A stretch of DNA of 64,000 bases from NCBI RefSeq assembly GCF_017833525.1, contig NZ_JAFICD010000002.1, positions 1,169,483-1,233,482 of the forward strand, given 5' to 3'. Origin of the DNA: Duganella sp. 1411 (GTDB lineage: Bacteria > Pseudomonadota > Gammaproteobacteria > Burkholderiales > Burkholderiaceae_D). A program made the translations under genes and the position numbers. Below, piece by piece: positions 25,795 to 39,408 of the stretch; position 1 is the first letter of the stretch, and each line of letters begins with the position of its first letter. The notes beneath the pieces were generated by a model, which was not told the DNA's origin, searched no databases, and saw only the letters and a program-made list of their open reading frames with translations.

Positions 25795-26801
25795 GGTTCA
25801 GACGTGGTCCAGTCGCTGAGCATATAGCCGCCCGGCACGCCGCGGCACAGCTGCGCCGACGATGCCGACGCCAGCTTGAAACCCTCCGCCGTCCAAACCC
25901 AGCTCGCCTGCACGTTGCAATCGCCCAAGCCGCGCCCCTTCGCGTAACTACCCAACTCGCCCTTGTCGAACCCGGGATTGAGCAACTCATCCTGCACACG
26001 GCCTTCCGCATCGGCCAGCCGCACCCGCTTCGGCGCATACGGCGCCTTGTCGTCGGCGGTCCACACCGCAAAGCTGGACTGGTAAGCCCCGCGCCCGCAT
26101 TCGATCACCAACAACACCTTCGACGCCGACAACCGATAAATCTCGCTCTGCGATTCACCACCACCAATCAAATCCGGCGCCTCGTCACAACCACCCTTCG
26201 GCAACTTCTTGGCGATCAACGGCAGCAGCGCCGCATCCTGCTTGCGCTCCGCCACCGGCGCCAGCCGATTCACCACCGGCGCTGCCACCGGCGGCAACAC
26301 CGCGCCGGCCGGCTTGGCGCCCGGCTTGACCAGCGCCGTGACGGTCCCCACCCTGCCCTGCAGATCATCCATCTTCAGCAACGCCGCCTTCATGCCCGCC
26401 AGCGACAGCCGCCACTTGAATTTAGCATCGGTCACATCGGCAAACTGGGCGTCGAGCAGCGCCGGCAGCAGGCGCTCGACCTGCGCCGGCGTCAGTTCGG
26501 CATCGGACGTCAAACCGGCCAGCGTCAACCGGCCGACGCGCAAGGTCAGCGGGCCGACCTTGGCGTCGTTGTCGGCGATGACGCTCAGTTTCGCCGCCAC
26601 GGTTGCGGCGCCGCCAGCCTTACGCCCCAACCACAACGCCACCGGCGCGCTGTCGCCCTCGTCGGCCTGGTAGCCGACCGCCTCGCAGGCGCGCGTGTTG
26701 TCGCAGGCGACTTCCCAATCCTTGATCGTGAAATGGGCGGCCACGGCGGAGGAGCCGGCCAGCGCCAGCGCGCCGGCGACGAAATATTGCAAAATCTTCA
26801 T
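25779..26801 (-). CDS. DUF1176 periplasmic protein, 3' end rewritten by a repeat
   Basis: 340 residues with signal peptide MKILQYFVAGALALAGSSAVAA. DUF1176 landmarks are FTIKDWEVACDNTRACEAVGY near the N-terminus and GDCNVQASWVWTAEGFKLASAS plus CRGVPGGYMLSDW near the end. Family members normally finish with a Trp-rich tail after this point. Here the tail is SEPRRAD, and codons for RRAD and the TAG stop come from the palindromic repeat. Four cysteines in pairs suggest disulfides. Function unknown. AAGGGTAA precedes the ATG. Confidence 0.85.
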   Translation of the reverse strand: MKILQYFVAGALALAGSSAVAAHFTIKDWEVACDNTRACEAVGYQADEGDSAPVALWLGRKAGGAATVAAKLSVIADNDAKVGPLTLRVGRLTLAGLTSDAELTPAQVERLLPALLDAQFADVTDAKFKWRLSLAGMKAALLKMDDLQGRVGTVTALVKPGAKPAGAVLPPVAAPVVNRLAPVAERKQDAALLPLIAKKLPKGGCDEAPDLIGGGESQSEIYRLSASKVLLVIECGRGAYQSSFAVWTADDKAPYAPKRVRLADAEGRVQDELLNPGFDKGELGSYAKGRGLGDCNVQASWVWTAEGFKLASASSAQLCRGVPGGYMLSDWTTSEPRRAD

Positions 26802-26818
26802 GAATTACCCTTCAGGCG

Positions 26819-26846
26819 AAAAAAAACAGGTCCAACCGAACCTGTT
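26819..26846 (-). terminator. Rho-independent terminator downstream of orn
   Basis: Read on the minus strand: stem AACAGGT-N8-ACCTGTT followed by eight T residues, 23 nt after the orn stop. It separates orn from the DUF1176 gene on the same strand. Confidence 0.85.
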
Positions 26847-26868
26847 CCAGTGGACGCGCGCGCGCCCG

Positions 26869-27465
26869 TTACAGCTTGATGAAGTGCTCGCGGTAGTACT
26901 TGAGCTCTTCGATCGATTCGATGATGTCGGCCATGGCCGTGTGCATCTGGTGCTTCTTGAAGCCGGCCACCATCTCGGGCTTCCAGCGCTTGCCCAGCTC
27001 CTTCAACGTCGACACGTCGATATTGCGATAATGGAAATACGCCTCCAGCTTCGGCATGTAGCGCACCATGAAGCGGCGGTCCTGGCCGATGGTGTTGCCG
27101 CACATCGGCGCTTTGCCCTTCGGCACCCACTGCTTCATGAACTTGATCAATTCTTCCTCGGCCTGCGCCTCGGTCACGGTCGACGCCTTGACGCGGTCGA
27201 TCAGGCCGGAGCGGCCGTGCGTGCCCTTGTTCCACGCGTCCATGCCGTCGAGCACGGCGTCGCTCTGGTGCACCACCATCACCGGGCCCTCGGCCAGGAT
27301 GTTCAGGTGCATGTCGGTGACGACCACGGCGACCTCGATGATGCGGTCGGTGTCCGGCTCCAGACCGGTCATTTCCATGTCGACCCAGACCAGATTCATT
27401 TCATTCTGGCGCGGGGTGATCGCCGCCGGAGCGGAACCTTCTGGCAAATCGTTAGCTTGTGACAT
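26869..27465 (-). CDS. orn: Oligoribonuclease
   Basis: 198 residues. DEDDh exonuclease with Asp29/Glu31 in VWVDMEMTGLEPD, CGNTIGQDRRF and the final HTAMADIIESIEELKYYREHF. It degrades 2–5-nt RNAs and pGpG, the last step of c-di-GMP breakdown, which is relevant to the Wsp operon in this window. The first 22 residues extend beyond E. coli Orn; Met23 (MNLVWVDME) is a possible alternative start. It is divergent from the M48 protease gene. Confidence 0.96.
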   Translation of the reverse strand: MSQANDLPEGSAPAAITPRQNEMNLVWVDMEMTGLEPDTDRIIEVAVVVTDMHLNILAEGPVMVVHQSDAVLDGMDAWNKGTHGRSGLIDRVKASTVTEAQAEEELIKFMKQWVPKGKAPMCGNTIGQDRRFMVRYMPKLEAYFHYRNIDVSTLKELGKRWKPEMVAGFKKHQMHTAMADIIESIEELKYYREHFIKL

Positions 27466-27529
27466 AATTCTCTCTTGGCTCGCGTGAGCCCACGTTAATC
27501 CGAATCCGCCATTTTCTCACAGGCATAGA

Positions 27530-28798
27530 ATGTATTCACTCGCGTTTTCGATTTTGTTCGTATCTTTCATCATTTTGACCTTGATCGTGCGCTTCTGGCT
27601 GGCCTCGCGCCACATTCGTCATGTGCTGACCCACCGCGGCGCCGTGCCGGCCGAATTCGCCGAGAAAATCCCGCTGGCCGCCCACCAGAAGGCGGCCGAC
27701 TATACCGTCGCGCGCACCAAGTTCGGCCTCTTGACGCTGCTGGTCAACACGCTGGTGCTGGTCGGCTTCACCCTGCTCGGCGGCCTGCAGTGGCTGTCGA
27801 TCGAGGTGTTCAAGTTGACCGGCGGCGGCATGGGCTATCAACTGGCGCTGCTGGCCGCGTTCGCGCTGATTTCGGGCGCCATCGACCTGCCGTTCGACTA
27901 TTACAAGCAATTCGGCCTGGAACAGCGTTTCGGCTTCAACAAGATGACGCGCGGCCTGTTCTTCGCCGACATGGTCAAGGGCGTGCTGCTGGGCGCGGCC
28001 ATCGGCCTGCCGCTGGTGTGGGTGGTGCTGACCTTGATGGAGAAATCCGGCGACCTGTGGTGGTTCTACGCGTGGCTGGTGTGGAGCGGCTTCCAGCTGT
28101 TGATGATGGTGCTGTTCCCGACCGTGATCGCGCCGCTGTTCAACAAGTTCACGCCGCTGGAGGACCAGTCGCTCAAGTCGCGCATCGAGGGCCTGATGAA
28201 GCGCGTCGGCTTCGCCTCCAAGGGCCTGTTCGTCATGGACGGCTCCAAGCGCAGCGCCCACGGCAACGCCTATTTCTCCGGCTTCGGCGCCAACAAGCGC
28301 ATCGTGTTCTTCGACACCCTGCTCTCGCGCCTGCAGCCGCAGGAGATCGAGGCGGTGCTGGCGCACGAGCTGGGCCACTTCAAGCTCAAGCACATCATCA
28401 AGCGCATCGCCATGATGTTCGCCATCTCGCTGGCCTTCCTGGCGCTGCTGGGCTATCTGAAGACCCAGCTGTGGTTCTACACCGGCCTGGGCGTCGACCC
28501 GCTGCTGCCGCCGGGCCAGCGCAACGACGCCATGGTGCTGCTGCTGTTCATGCTGGCGCTGCCGGTGTTCACCTTCCTGTTCAGCCCATTGACGTCGATC
28601 GGCTCGCGCAAGCACGAGTTCGAGGCCGACGCCTTCGCCGCCAAGCACACCGACGCCCGCGACCTGGTGTCGGCGCTGGTCAAGATGTACGAGGACAACG
28701 CCTCGACCTTGACGCCGGACCCGCTGCACTCGGCCTTCTACGACAGCCACCCGCCGGCGAGCGTGCGCATCCGCCACCTGAACGCGGCCCCCGCATGA
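27530..28798 (+). CDS. M48 family (Ste24/CAAX-like) membrane metalloprotease
   Basis: 422 residues. Several TM helices, an N-terminal CAAX-protease-type domain (LPFDYYKQFGLEQRFGFNKMT), and zinc site HELGH at 279-283 with the third ligand in SRKHEFEADAFAA. The end DPLHSAFYDSHPPASVRIRHL is a family hallmark. It probably takes part in membrane protein quality control. It overlaps phhB by 4 nt, forming an operon with phhB and rsgA. Confidence 0.92.
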   Translation: MYSLAFSILFVSFIILTLIVRFWLASRHIRHVLTHRGAVPAEFAEKIPLAAHQKAADYTVARTKFGLLTLLVNTLVLVGFTLLGGLQWLSIEVFKLTGGGMGYQLALLAAFALISGAIDLPFDYYKQFGLEQRFGFNKMTRGLFFADMVKGVLLGAAIGLPLVWVVLTLMEKSGDLWWFYAWLVWSGFQLLMMVLFPTVIAPLFNKFTPLEDQSLKSRIEGLMKRVGFASKGLFVMDGSKRSAHGNAYFSGFGANKRIVFFDTLLSRLQPQEIEAVLAHELGHFKLKHIIKRIAMMFAISLAFLALLGYLKTQLWFYTGLGVDPLLPPGQRNDAMVLLLFMLALPVFTFLFSPLTSIGSRKHEFEADAFAAKHTDARDLVSALVKMYEDNASTLTPDPLHSAFYDSHPPASVRIRHLNAAPA

Positions 28799-29175
28799 GC
28801 GCCGACCTCGTCAAATTCGCCACCGGCGCCGACCTGCTCGCCGCCCGCTGCCACCCCGACAGGGACGCGCTGACGCCCGACGCGGCCGCGCGCCTGCTGC
28901 CGCTGGTGCCGGGCTGGTCGCTGGAAAACGGCAAACTATGCCGCACCTTGGGCTTTCTGAATTACTATCGCACCATGGCCTTCGTCAACGCGCTGGCCTA
29001 CCTGAGCCACGCCGAAGACCACCACCCGGAAATGACCGTGACTTATAAAAACTGCACCGTGCGCTACGATACCCATTCGGTCAACGACGGCCGCGGCGGC
29101 CTGTCGGACAACGACTTCATCTGCGCGGCCAAGGCCGGCGCGCTGTTCGCCCAGCTCGACAAGGCGGGCGCATGA
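28795..29175 (+). CDS. phhB: Pterin-4a-carbinolamine dehydratase
   Basis: 126 residues. Active-site histidines lie in AEDHHPEMTVTY and the following T-H-S-V, and GGLSDNDFICAAK closes the fold. It dehydrates 4a-hydroxytetrahydropterin made by aromatic amino acid hydroxylases, or acts as a Moco-linked dehydratase. The first 30 residues extend the usual length of about 100. ATGA overlaps on both sides couple it to the protease and rsgA. Confidence 0.93.
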   Translation: MSADLVKFATGADLLAARCHPDRDALTPDAAARLLPLVPGWSLENGKLCRTLGFLNYYRTMAFVNALAYLSHAEDHHPEMTVTYKNCTVRYDTHSVNDGRGGLSDNDFICAAKAGALFAQLDKAGA

Positions 29176-30086
29176 GCCAGCCGGCACAAGACAAGCTGGT
29201 GGCGACCATCATCGCCGCCCACGGCCGCCACTACCTGGCCGAGGCCGGCGGCGTCAAGCTGCAATGCGTCACCCGCGGCAAGAAGACCAACGTCGCCGTC
29301 GGCGACATCGTGCACGTCACCATGACCTCGCCCGACCAGGGCGTGATCGACAAGATCGACGAGCGCAAGACCTTGCTGTACCGCTCCGACCAGTACAAAT
29401 CGAAGCTGCTGGCGGCCAACCTGACGCAATTGTTCATCGTCGTCGCCACCGAGCCGGGCTTCGCCGACGACCTGGTGTCGCGCTCGCTGGTGGCGGCCGA
29501 GGCGGCCGGCATCCAGGCGCGCCTGATCCTCAACAAGACCGACGTCACCGCCTCGCTGGCGCGCACCCGCGAGCGGCTGCAACCGTACGCCTCGCTCGGC
29601 TACCCGGTGCACGAGGTGTCGGCCAAGGCCAGGCCGGACGAGGCGCTGGCCGTGCTTAAGCCGCTGCTGGCGGGCCAGTCGTCGATCCTGATCGGCCAGT
29701 CCGGCATGGGCAAGTCGTCGCTGATCAACCTGCTGGTGCCGGACGCCGACATCGCCGTGCGCGAAATCTCCGCCGCGCTCGACACCGGCAAGCACACCAC
29801 CACCTTCACCCGGCTGTACCAGCTGCCGGAGCTGGGCCCCGGATCGTCGATCATCGATTCGCCCGGCTTCCAGGAGTTCGGCCTGTACCACCTGAGCGAA
29901 GGCATGCTCGAGCGCGCGTTCGTCGATTTCGCGCCCTACCTCGGGCATTGCAAGTTTTATAATTGCCGCCATCTGATCGAGCCGCAGTGCGCGATCCTGA
30001 CGGCGGTGGCCGAGGGCAAGATCGCCAAGATGCGGCACACGCTGTACGGCCAGTTGCTGCACGAATCGTCCCAGACGCTGTATTAA
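29172..30086 (+). CDS. rsgA: Ribosome small-subunit GTPase RsgA
   Basis: 304 residues with the circularly permuted GTPase order: OB fold, then G4 NKTD (121-124), G5 SAK (150-152), G1 GQSGMGKSS (175-183), G3 DSPG (229-232). A C-terminal zinc knuckle is formed by Cys260, Cys265, His267 and Cys273. It matures the 30S subunit. Confidence 0.96.
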   Translation: MSQPAQDKLVATIIAAHGRHYLAEAGGVKLQCVTRGKKTNVAVGDIVHVTMTSPDQGVIDKIDERKTLLYRSDQYKSKLLAANLTQLFIVVATEPGFADDLVSRSLVAAEAAGIQARLILNKTDVTASLARTRERLQPYASLGYPVHEVSAKARPDEALAVLKPLLAGQSSILIGQSGMGKSSLINLLVPDADIAVREISAALDTGKHTTTFTRLYQLPELGPGSSIIDSPGFQEFGLYHLSEGMLERAFVDFAPYLGHCKFYNCRHLIEPQCAILTAVAEGKIAKMRHTLYGQLLHESSQTLY

Positions 30087-30251
30087 TATTGTAGCCATGG
30101 GCGGCGCATGGCCGTGCCGCCTGATCCGCGCTGCGAGATCCATTAGTTTGCGGAAAGCGCCCACGATGCACGGTTGGCGTTTATAATTCCACATGGAAAC
30201 TATGCGTGTGTTTCCGATAATGCTGTTCTGACGCGCGATTCGAGGACATCG

Positions 30252-33167
<2,916 letters not shown>

Positions 33168-33200
33168 GATCCAACCCGGGCAAGCATTCGGCAATACGCA

Positions 33201-33257
33201 TGCGCCACCACATGGGGTCGGACCCGACGGGTCCGACCCCGGCATGGCGGTGCGGGT
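33201..33257. repeat. Palindromic repeat, family 2, copy 3
   Basis: Core GGGGTCGGACCCGACGGGTCCGACCCC (33214-33240) with flanks ACCACAT and GGCATGGCGGTGCGGGT. It lies between the kinase gene and argF. Confidence 0.7.
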
Positions 33258-33285
33258 TTGGCGCCGCCAAAACAGCACAATCTGC

Positions 33286-33321
33286 GGCAATTCGCCCGTT
33301 TGGCCGAATTGCCTTTATAAT
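33286..33321 (+). promoter_or_regulatory. argF promoter with operator-like dyad
   Basis: GGCAATTCG-N10-CGAATTGCC is a perfect 9-bp inverted repeat (33286-33313), immediately followed by a TATAAT -10 box (33316-33321), 60 nt before the argF start. The dyad covers the -35 region, so it could be a repressor site; it does not match the enteric ArgR box. Confidence 0.5.
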
Positions 33322-33380
33322 TGTCCGGCTCAGCCGGCCGCGCACCCAGTCCCGGGCCAGCTCACCTGTCAGTTGTCATT

Positions 33381-34313
33381 ATGCCTATCCAAAAACCGAT
33401 CAAGCATTACCTGCAGTTTTCCGATTTCACGTTGGCCGAATACGAGTACGTCATCGAGCGCGCGCGCCTGATCAAGCAAAAGTTCAAGAACTACGAGATC
33501 TACCACCCGCTGATCGACCGCACCCTGGTGATGGTGTTCGAGAAGAACTCGACCCGCACCCGCCTGTCGTTCGAGGCCGGCATGCACCAGCTGGGCGGCG
33601 CGGCGATCTACCTCAACACGCGCGACTCCCAGCTGGGCCGCGGCGAGCCGGTCGAGGACGCCGGCCAGGTGATGAGCCGCATGTGCGACATCATCATGGT
33701 GCGCACCTTCGGCCAGGACATCATCGAGCGCTTCGCCGCCCATTCGCGGGTGCCGGTGATTAACGGCCTGACCAACGAGCACCACCCGTGCCAAGTGTTC
33801 GCCGACATCTTCACCTTCTACGAGCACCGCGGCCCGATCACCGGCAAGACGGTGGCCTGGATCGGCGACGCCAACAACATGCTGTATTCGTGGCTGCAGG
33901 CAGCCGAGGTGTTCGGCTTCCACGTCAACGTCTCCACGCCCAAGGGCTACGACATGGACATGTCGCTGGTGTCGACCGACCGCTACACCTTCTTCGCCAA
34001 CCCGGCCGACGCCTGCCAGGGCGCGCACCTGGTCAACACCGACGTCTGGACCAGCATGGGCTACGAGGAGGAGAACGCGGCCCGCATCAAGGCCTTCGAC
34101 GGCTGGATCGTCGACAGCGCCAAGATGGCGCGCGCCGCGCCCGACGCGCTGTTCATGCACTGCCTGCCCGCCCACCGCGGCGAGGAAGTCGCCGCCGACG
34201 TCATCGACGGCCCGCAGTCGGTGGTCTGGGACGAGGCCGAGAACCGCCTGCACGTGCAGAAGGCGCTGATCGAATACCTGCTGCTCGGCCGCCTCGACGG
34301 CGCGCGCGCCTGA
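33381..34313 (+). CDS. argF: Ornithine carbamoyltransferase
   Basis: 310 residues. Carbamoyl phosphate site NSTRTR, ornithine-site elements HPCQ and DVWTSMGYE, and catalytic HCLPAHRGEE are all present. It makes citrulline from ornithine in the cytoplasm and feeds ArgG, encoded 37 nt downstream. ATG 33381 begins MPIQKPIKHYLQF; the upstream 20 in-frame codons are not family-like. Confidence 0.96.
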   Translation: MPIQKPIKHYLQFSDFTLAEYEYVIERARLIKQKFKNYEIYHPLIDRTLVMVFEKNSTRTRLSFEAGMHQLGGAAIYLNTRDSQLGRGEPVEDAGQVMSRMCDIIMVRTFGQDIIERFAAHSRVPVINGLTNEHHPCQVFADIFTFYEHRGPITGKTVAWIGDANNMLYSWLQAAEVFGFHVNVSTPKGYDMDMSLVSTDRYTFFANPADACQGAHLVNTDVWTSMGYEEENAARIKAFDGWIVDSAKMARAAPDALFMHCLPAHRGEEVAADVIDGPQSVVWDEAENRLHVQKALIEYLLLGRLDGARA

Positions 34314-34350
34314 CCACCACCCCATACACTTCACCTCCATTGGAACTAGC

Positions 34351-35583
<1,233 letters not shown>

Positions 35584-35623
35584 GGCAGCGACTTCGGCGC
35601 CGCCGTCGCGCCGAAGTCACACA

Positions 35624-35656
35624 GGGGCCGCCGGCCGGGCGCGCCCCTTTTTTTTT
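35624..35656 (+). terminator. Rho-independent terminator of argF-argG
   Basis: GGGGC … GCCCC stem (GC-rich loop) followed by nine T residues, 41 nt after the argG stop. A second stem (CTTCGGCGC/GCGCCGAAG, 35592-35616) precedes it. Confidence 0.85.
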
Positions 35657-35716
35657 GTCCTCCACGATGGGCGGCAAGATGATACATTGCATCCAGACTG
35701 ATCGTGCGGAGCCTCC

Positions 35717-37531
35717 ATGTTGAAAGACCTCAGTATCAAGACGAAACTCGGCGCCGGATTCGGCGCCATCGTCGCCATCATCCTGGTCCTGCTGGCGCTG
35801 GCCTACACCAACTTCAGCAAGCTGTCGGCCGCCAACGCGTGGGACCGCCACACGCTGCAGGTGCTGCTCGAGGCCAACCGCATCGAGACGGCGCTGGTGC
35901 AGATCCAGACCTCCACCCGCGGCTTCATGCTCACCGGCGAGGAGAGCCTGACCGCGCCGATCGCCGCCGAGGAGGCGCTGGCGCGGCGCCACCAGGCCAC
36001 CCTCGCCGCCCTCACCGCCGACAATCCGGCGCAGCAGCAGCGCCTGACGCGGCTGGCGCCGATGATCGACGCCTGGATCGAGCGCGTGATCCATCCGCTG
36101 CTCGACAAGCGCCGCGCGCTCAACAAACAGGTCGGCGTGTCGCAGCAGGTGGCCACGCCGGCCGATGTGCTCAACGGCGCCAAGACCATCGCCGACGCGC
36201 GCGCGCTGCTGGGCGAGATCAGCGCCGAGGAAAACCGCCTGCTCGAGCAGCGCGCGGCGGCGTCGGCCGAGCTGCAGCACAGCATGTCGCTGCTGCTGAT
36301 CCTCGGCGGCAGCGCCTGCGTGGTGCTGGCCGCCGTCATCGGCTACCTGCTGTCGCAGGCGCTGCTCGGCCCCCTGAACCACCTCACCGCCGCCGTCGGC
36401 CGCATCACCGGCGGCGACCAGTCGGCGCGCGCGCAGGTGCTGTCGGGCGATGAGCTGGGCCGGGTCGGCACCGCCTTCAACCACATGGCGCAGACCATCC
36501 AGGACAGCCAGGCCAACGAGCTGGCCGCCACCAACCTGCTCCGGTCCAAGGTCGACGCGCTGCTCGGCGTGGTGTCGAAGGCCGCCTCGGGCGACCTGAC
36601 CGGCCGCATCGAGGTCGGCGGCGCCGACGCCATCGGCCAGCTGGCGCACGGACTGGCGCGCATGTTCGACAACCTGCGCGCGCTGCTCAACGACGTGCAA
36701 AAGGCCGGCATCCAGGTCACCACCGCCGCCACCCAGATCGCCGCCTCGGCCAAGCAGCAGGAGGCCACCGGCATCGAGCAGGCCCAGACCAGCGTCGAGG
36801 TCCTCAGCACCACCAGGGAGATCTCCGCCAATACGGCCGAACTGCTGCGGACCATGGAGGACGCCACCGCCGTCGCCGACTACACCACCAGCGCCACCGC
36901 CGAGGCCCAGAACAACCTGCAGCGCATGGACGGCACCATGCAGCACATGGTGGCGGCCACCGATTCGATCAACGCCAAGCTGGCCGCGCTGTCGGAGAAG
37001 GCGTCCAACATCAACAGCGTCCTGATCACCATCACCAAGGTGGCCGACCAGACCAACATCCTCTCGCTCAACGCCGCCATCGAGGCCGAGAAGGCCGGCG
37101 ACGCCGGCCGCGGCTTCTCGGTGGTGGCCACCGAGATCCGCCGCCTGGCCGACCAGACGTCGGTGTCGACCTGGGACATCGAGCAAATGCTCAAGGAGAT
37201 GCAGTCGGCCGTCTCGGCCAGCGTGATGGGCATGGACAAATTCTCCGAGGAGATCCGGCGCAGCGTCGGCGAGGTGCGCCAGGTGACCGACCAGCTGTCC
37301 GGCGTGATGGACCAGGTGCAGAAGCTCGCGCCGCGCTTCGACGCCGTGCTGCAGGGCATGCAGTCGCAGGCGGTCGGCGCGCAGCAGATCTCGGAGACGA
37401 TGACGCTACTGAGCGACGCCACCCAGCAGACGGTCGATTCGCTCAAGGCCACCAGCGAGGCGGTGCACCAGCTGCAGTACGCGGCCGGCGACCTGCAATC
37501 GAGCGTGGCCAACTTCGCCGTCGCGGCCTGA
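35717..37531 (+). CDS. wspA: WspA-like methyl-accepting chemotaxis receptor, copy 1
   Basis: 604 residues: TM1 (about 11-32), a periplasmic CHASE3-like helical bundle (RGFMLTGEESL, DNPAQQQRL), TM2 (about 190-212), HAMP, then the cytoplasmic signalling hairpin with tip EKAGDAGRGFSVVATEIRRL. As first gene of the Wsp operon it should signal surface contact to the WspE kinase. GGAG lies 5 nt upstream of the ATG. The signalling half is almost identical to the next gene, while the periplasmic half differs clearly. Confidence 0.88.
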   Translation: MLKDLSIKTKLGAGFGAIVAIILVLLALAYTNFSKLSAANAWDRHTLQVLLEANRIETALVQIQTSTRGFMLTGEESLTAPIAAEEALARRHQATLAALTADNPAQQQRLTRLAPMIDAWIERVIHPLLDKRRALNKQVGVSQQVATPADVLNGAKTIADARALLGEISAEENRLLEQRAAASAELQHSMSLLLILGGSACVVLAAVIGYLLSQALLGPLNHLTAAVGRITGGDQSARAQVLSGDELGRVGTAFNHMAQTIQDSQANELAATNLLRSKVDALLGVVSKAASGDLTGRIEVGGADAIGQLAHGLARMFDNLRALLNDVQKAGIQVTTAATQIAASAKQQEATGIEQAQTSVEVLSTTREISANTAELLRTMEDATAVADYTTSATAEAQNNLQRMDGTMQHMVAATDSINAKLAALSEKASNINSVLITITKVADQTNILSLNAAIEAEKAGDAGRGFSVVATEIRRLADQTSVSTWDIEQMLKEMQSAVSASVMGMDKFSEEIRRSVGEVRQVTDQLSGVMDQVQKLAPRFDAVLQGMQSQAVGAQQISETMTLLSDATQQTVDSLKATSEAVHQLQYAAGDLQSSVANFAVAA

Positions 37532-37582
37532 GGGCGCGACCATCCCAACCATGCCGCCGCCAGCGCGGCGACCGGAGGAACA

Positions 37583-39400
37583 ATGTTAAAGCACATGAGC
37601 ATCAAGACCAAACTGTACCTGGGCTTCGGCGCCATCCTGGCCATCATCCTGGTGCTGCTGACGATCGCCTACAACCGCTTCAACAGCCTGTCGGAGGCCA
37701 ACGCGTGGGACCGCCATTCGATGGACGTGGTGCAGTCCATCGACGACCTGCGCAACGACCTGCTGCAGGTGCAGGTGGAGGCGCGCGGCTACTACCTGAC
37801 CGGCGCGCCGGCGCGCCTCGAGCGGGCGCGCAAGGAACTGCAGGACATCCCGGCCTCGGTGCACCGGCTGCAGGCGCTGGTGCGCGACAATCCGGTCCAG
37901 ATGGAACGCTTCAAGAAGCTCGAATCGATGACCGAGGCCTGGGCCAAGGACGTGATCTCCTCGCAACTGGCGCTGCGCGAGCAAATGGGCGACAAGCCCG
38001 GCGCGGCCGACGCCATGGGCCGCACGCCGCAGTTGTCGGGCGGCGCGGTGTCGGCCATCGGCGAGATCTACAAATTCATGACGGCCGCCACCGCCGACGA
38101 AACCCGCCTGCTGGCCGAGCGTACCGCCGCCTCCGAGCGCCTGCAGCAGAGCATGCGGCTGGTGCTGTCGGCCGGCGGCCTGGCCTGCGTGGCGCTGGCG
38201 GGGCTGGTGGCGTGGCTGCTGGTGGGCGCGCTGACGGCGCCGCTCAACCACCTGACCGCCGCCGTCGGCCGCATCGCCGCCGGCGACCAGTCGGCCCGCG
38301 CGCAGGTGCTGTCGGCCGATGAACTGGGCAAGGTCAGCGTCGAATTCAACCGCATGGCGCAGGCGATCCAGGACAGCCAGGCCAACGAGCTGGCCGCCAC
38401 CAACCTGCTCAAGGCCAAGGTCGACTCGCTGCTCGGCGTGGTGTCGAAGGCCGCCTCGGGCGACCTGACCGGCCGCATCGAGATCACCGGCGCCGACGCC
38501 ATCGGCCAGCTCGGTCATGGGCTCGACCGCATGTTCGAGAACCTGCGCGCGCTGCTCAACAACGTGCAGAAGGCCGGCATCCAGGTCACCACCTCGGCCA
38601 CCGAGATCGCCGCCTCGGCCAAGCAGCAGGAGGCCACCGGCATCGAGCAGGCCCAGACCAGCGTCGAGATCCTCAGCACCACTAAGGAGATCTCGGCCAA
38701 CACCATCGAGCTGCTCAAGACGATGGAGGACGCCACCGCCGTCGCCGACTACACCACCAGCGCCACCGCCGAGGCCCAGAACAACCTGCAGCGCATGGAC
38801 GGCACCATGCAGCACATGGTGGCGGCCACCGATTCGATCAACGCCAAGCTGGCCGCGCTGTCGGAGAAGGCGTCCAACATCAACAGCGTCCTGATCACCA
38901 TCACCAAGGTGGCCGACCAGACCAACATCCTCTCGCTCAACGCCGCCATCGAGGCCGAGAAGGCCGGCGACGCCGGCCGCGGCTTCTCGGTGGTGGCCAC
39001 CGAGATCCGCCGCCTGGCCGACCAGACGTCGGTGTCGACTTGGGACATCGAGCAGATGCTCAAGGAGATGCAGTCGGCCGTCTCGGCCAGCGTGATGGGC
39101 ATGGACAAATTCTCCGAGGAGATCCGGCGCAGCGTCGGCGAGGTGCGCCAGGTGACCAACCAGCTCTCCGGCGTGATGGACCAGGTGCAGAAGCTGGCGC
39201 CGCAGTTCGACGCCGTGCTGCAGGGGATGCAGTCGCAGGCGGTCGGCGCGCAGCAGATCTCGGAGACGATGATGCAGCTGAACGACGCCACCCAGCAGAC
39301 GGTCGAGTCGCTCAAGGCCACCAGCGAGGCGGTGCACCAGCTGCAGTACGCGGCCGGCGACCTGCAAACGAGCGTGGCCAACTTCGCCGTCGCGGTCTAG
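37583..39400 (+). CDS. wspA: WspA-like methyl-accepting chemotaxis receptor, copy 2
   Basis: 605 residues with the same layout as its upstream neighbour. The periplasmic domain (RGYYLTGAPARL, DNPVQMERF) has diverged and lacks close identity, whereas bases 38723-39039 match 36854-37170 without a single difference. GGAGGA precedes the ATG by 6 nt. Two receptors in one Wsp operon would widen the stimuli or allow mixed trimers. It is 8 nt from the CheW gene. Confidence 0.88.
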   Translation: MLKHMSIKTKLYLGFGAILAIILVLLTIAYNRFNSLSEANAWDRHSMDVVQSIDDLRNDLLQVQVEARGYYLTGAPARLERARKELQDIPASVHRLQALVRDNPVQMERFKKLESMTEAWAKDVISSQLALREQMGDKPGAADAMGRTPQLSGGAVSAIGEIYKFMTAATADETRLLAERTAASERLQQSMRLVLSAGGLACVALAGLVAWLLVGALTAPLNHLTAAVGRIAAGDQSARAQVLSADELGKVSVEFNRMAQAIQDSQANELAATNLLKAKVDSLLGVVSKAASGDLTGRIEITGADAIGQLGHGLDRMFENLRALLNNVQKAGIQVTTSATEIAASAKQQEATGIEQAQTSVEILSTTKEISANTIELLKTMEDATAVADYTTSATAEAQNNLQRMDGTMQHMVAATDSINAKLAALSEKASNINSVLITITKVADQTNILSLNAAIEAEKAGDAGRGFSVVATEIRRLADQTSVSTWDIEQMLKEMQSAVSASVMGMDKFSEEIRRSVGEVRQVTNQLSGVMDQVQKLAPQFDAVLQGMQSQAVGAQQISETMMQLNDATQQTVESLKATSEAVHQLQYAAGDLQTSVANFAVAV

Positions 39401-39408
39401 GCGGCGCG

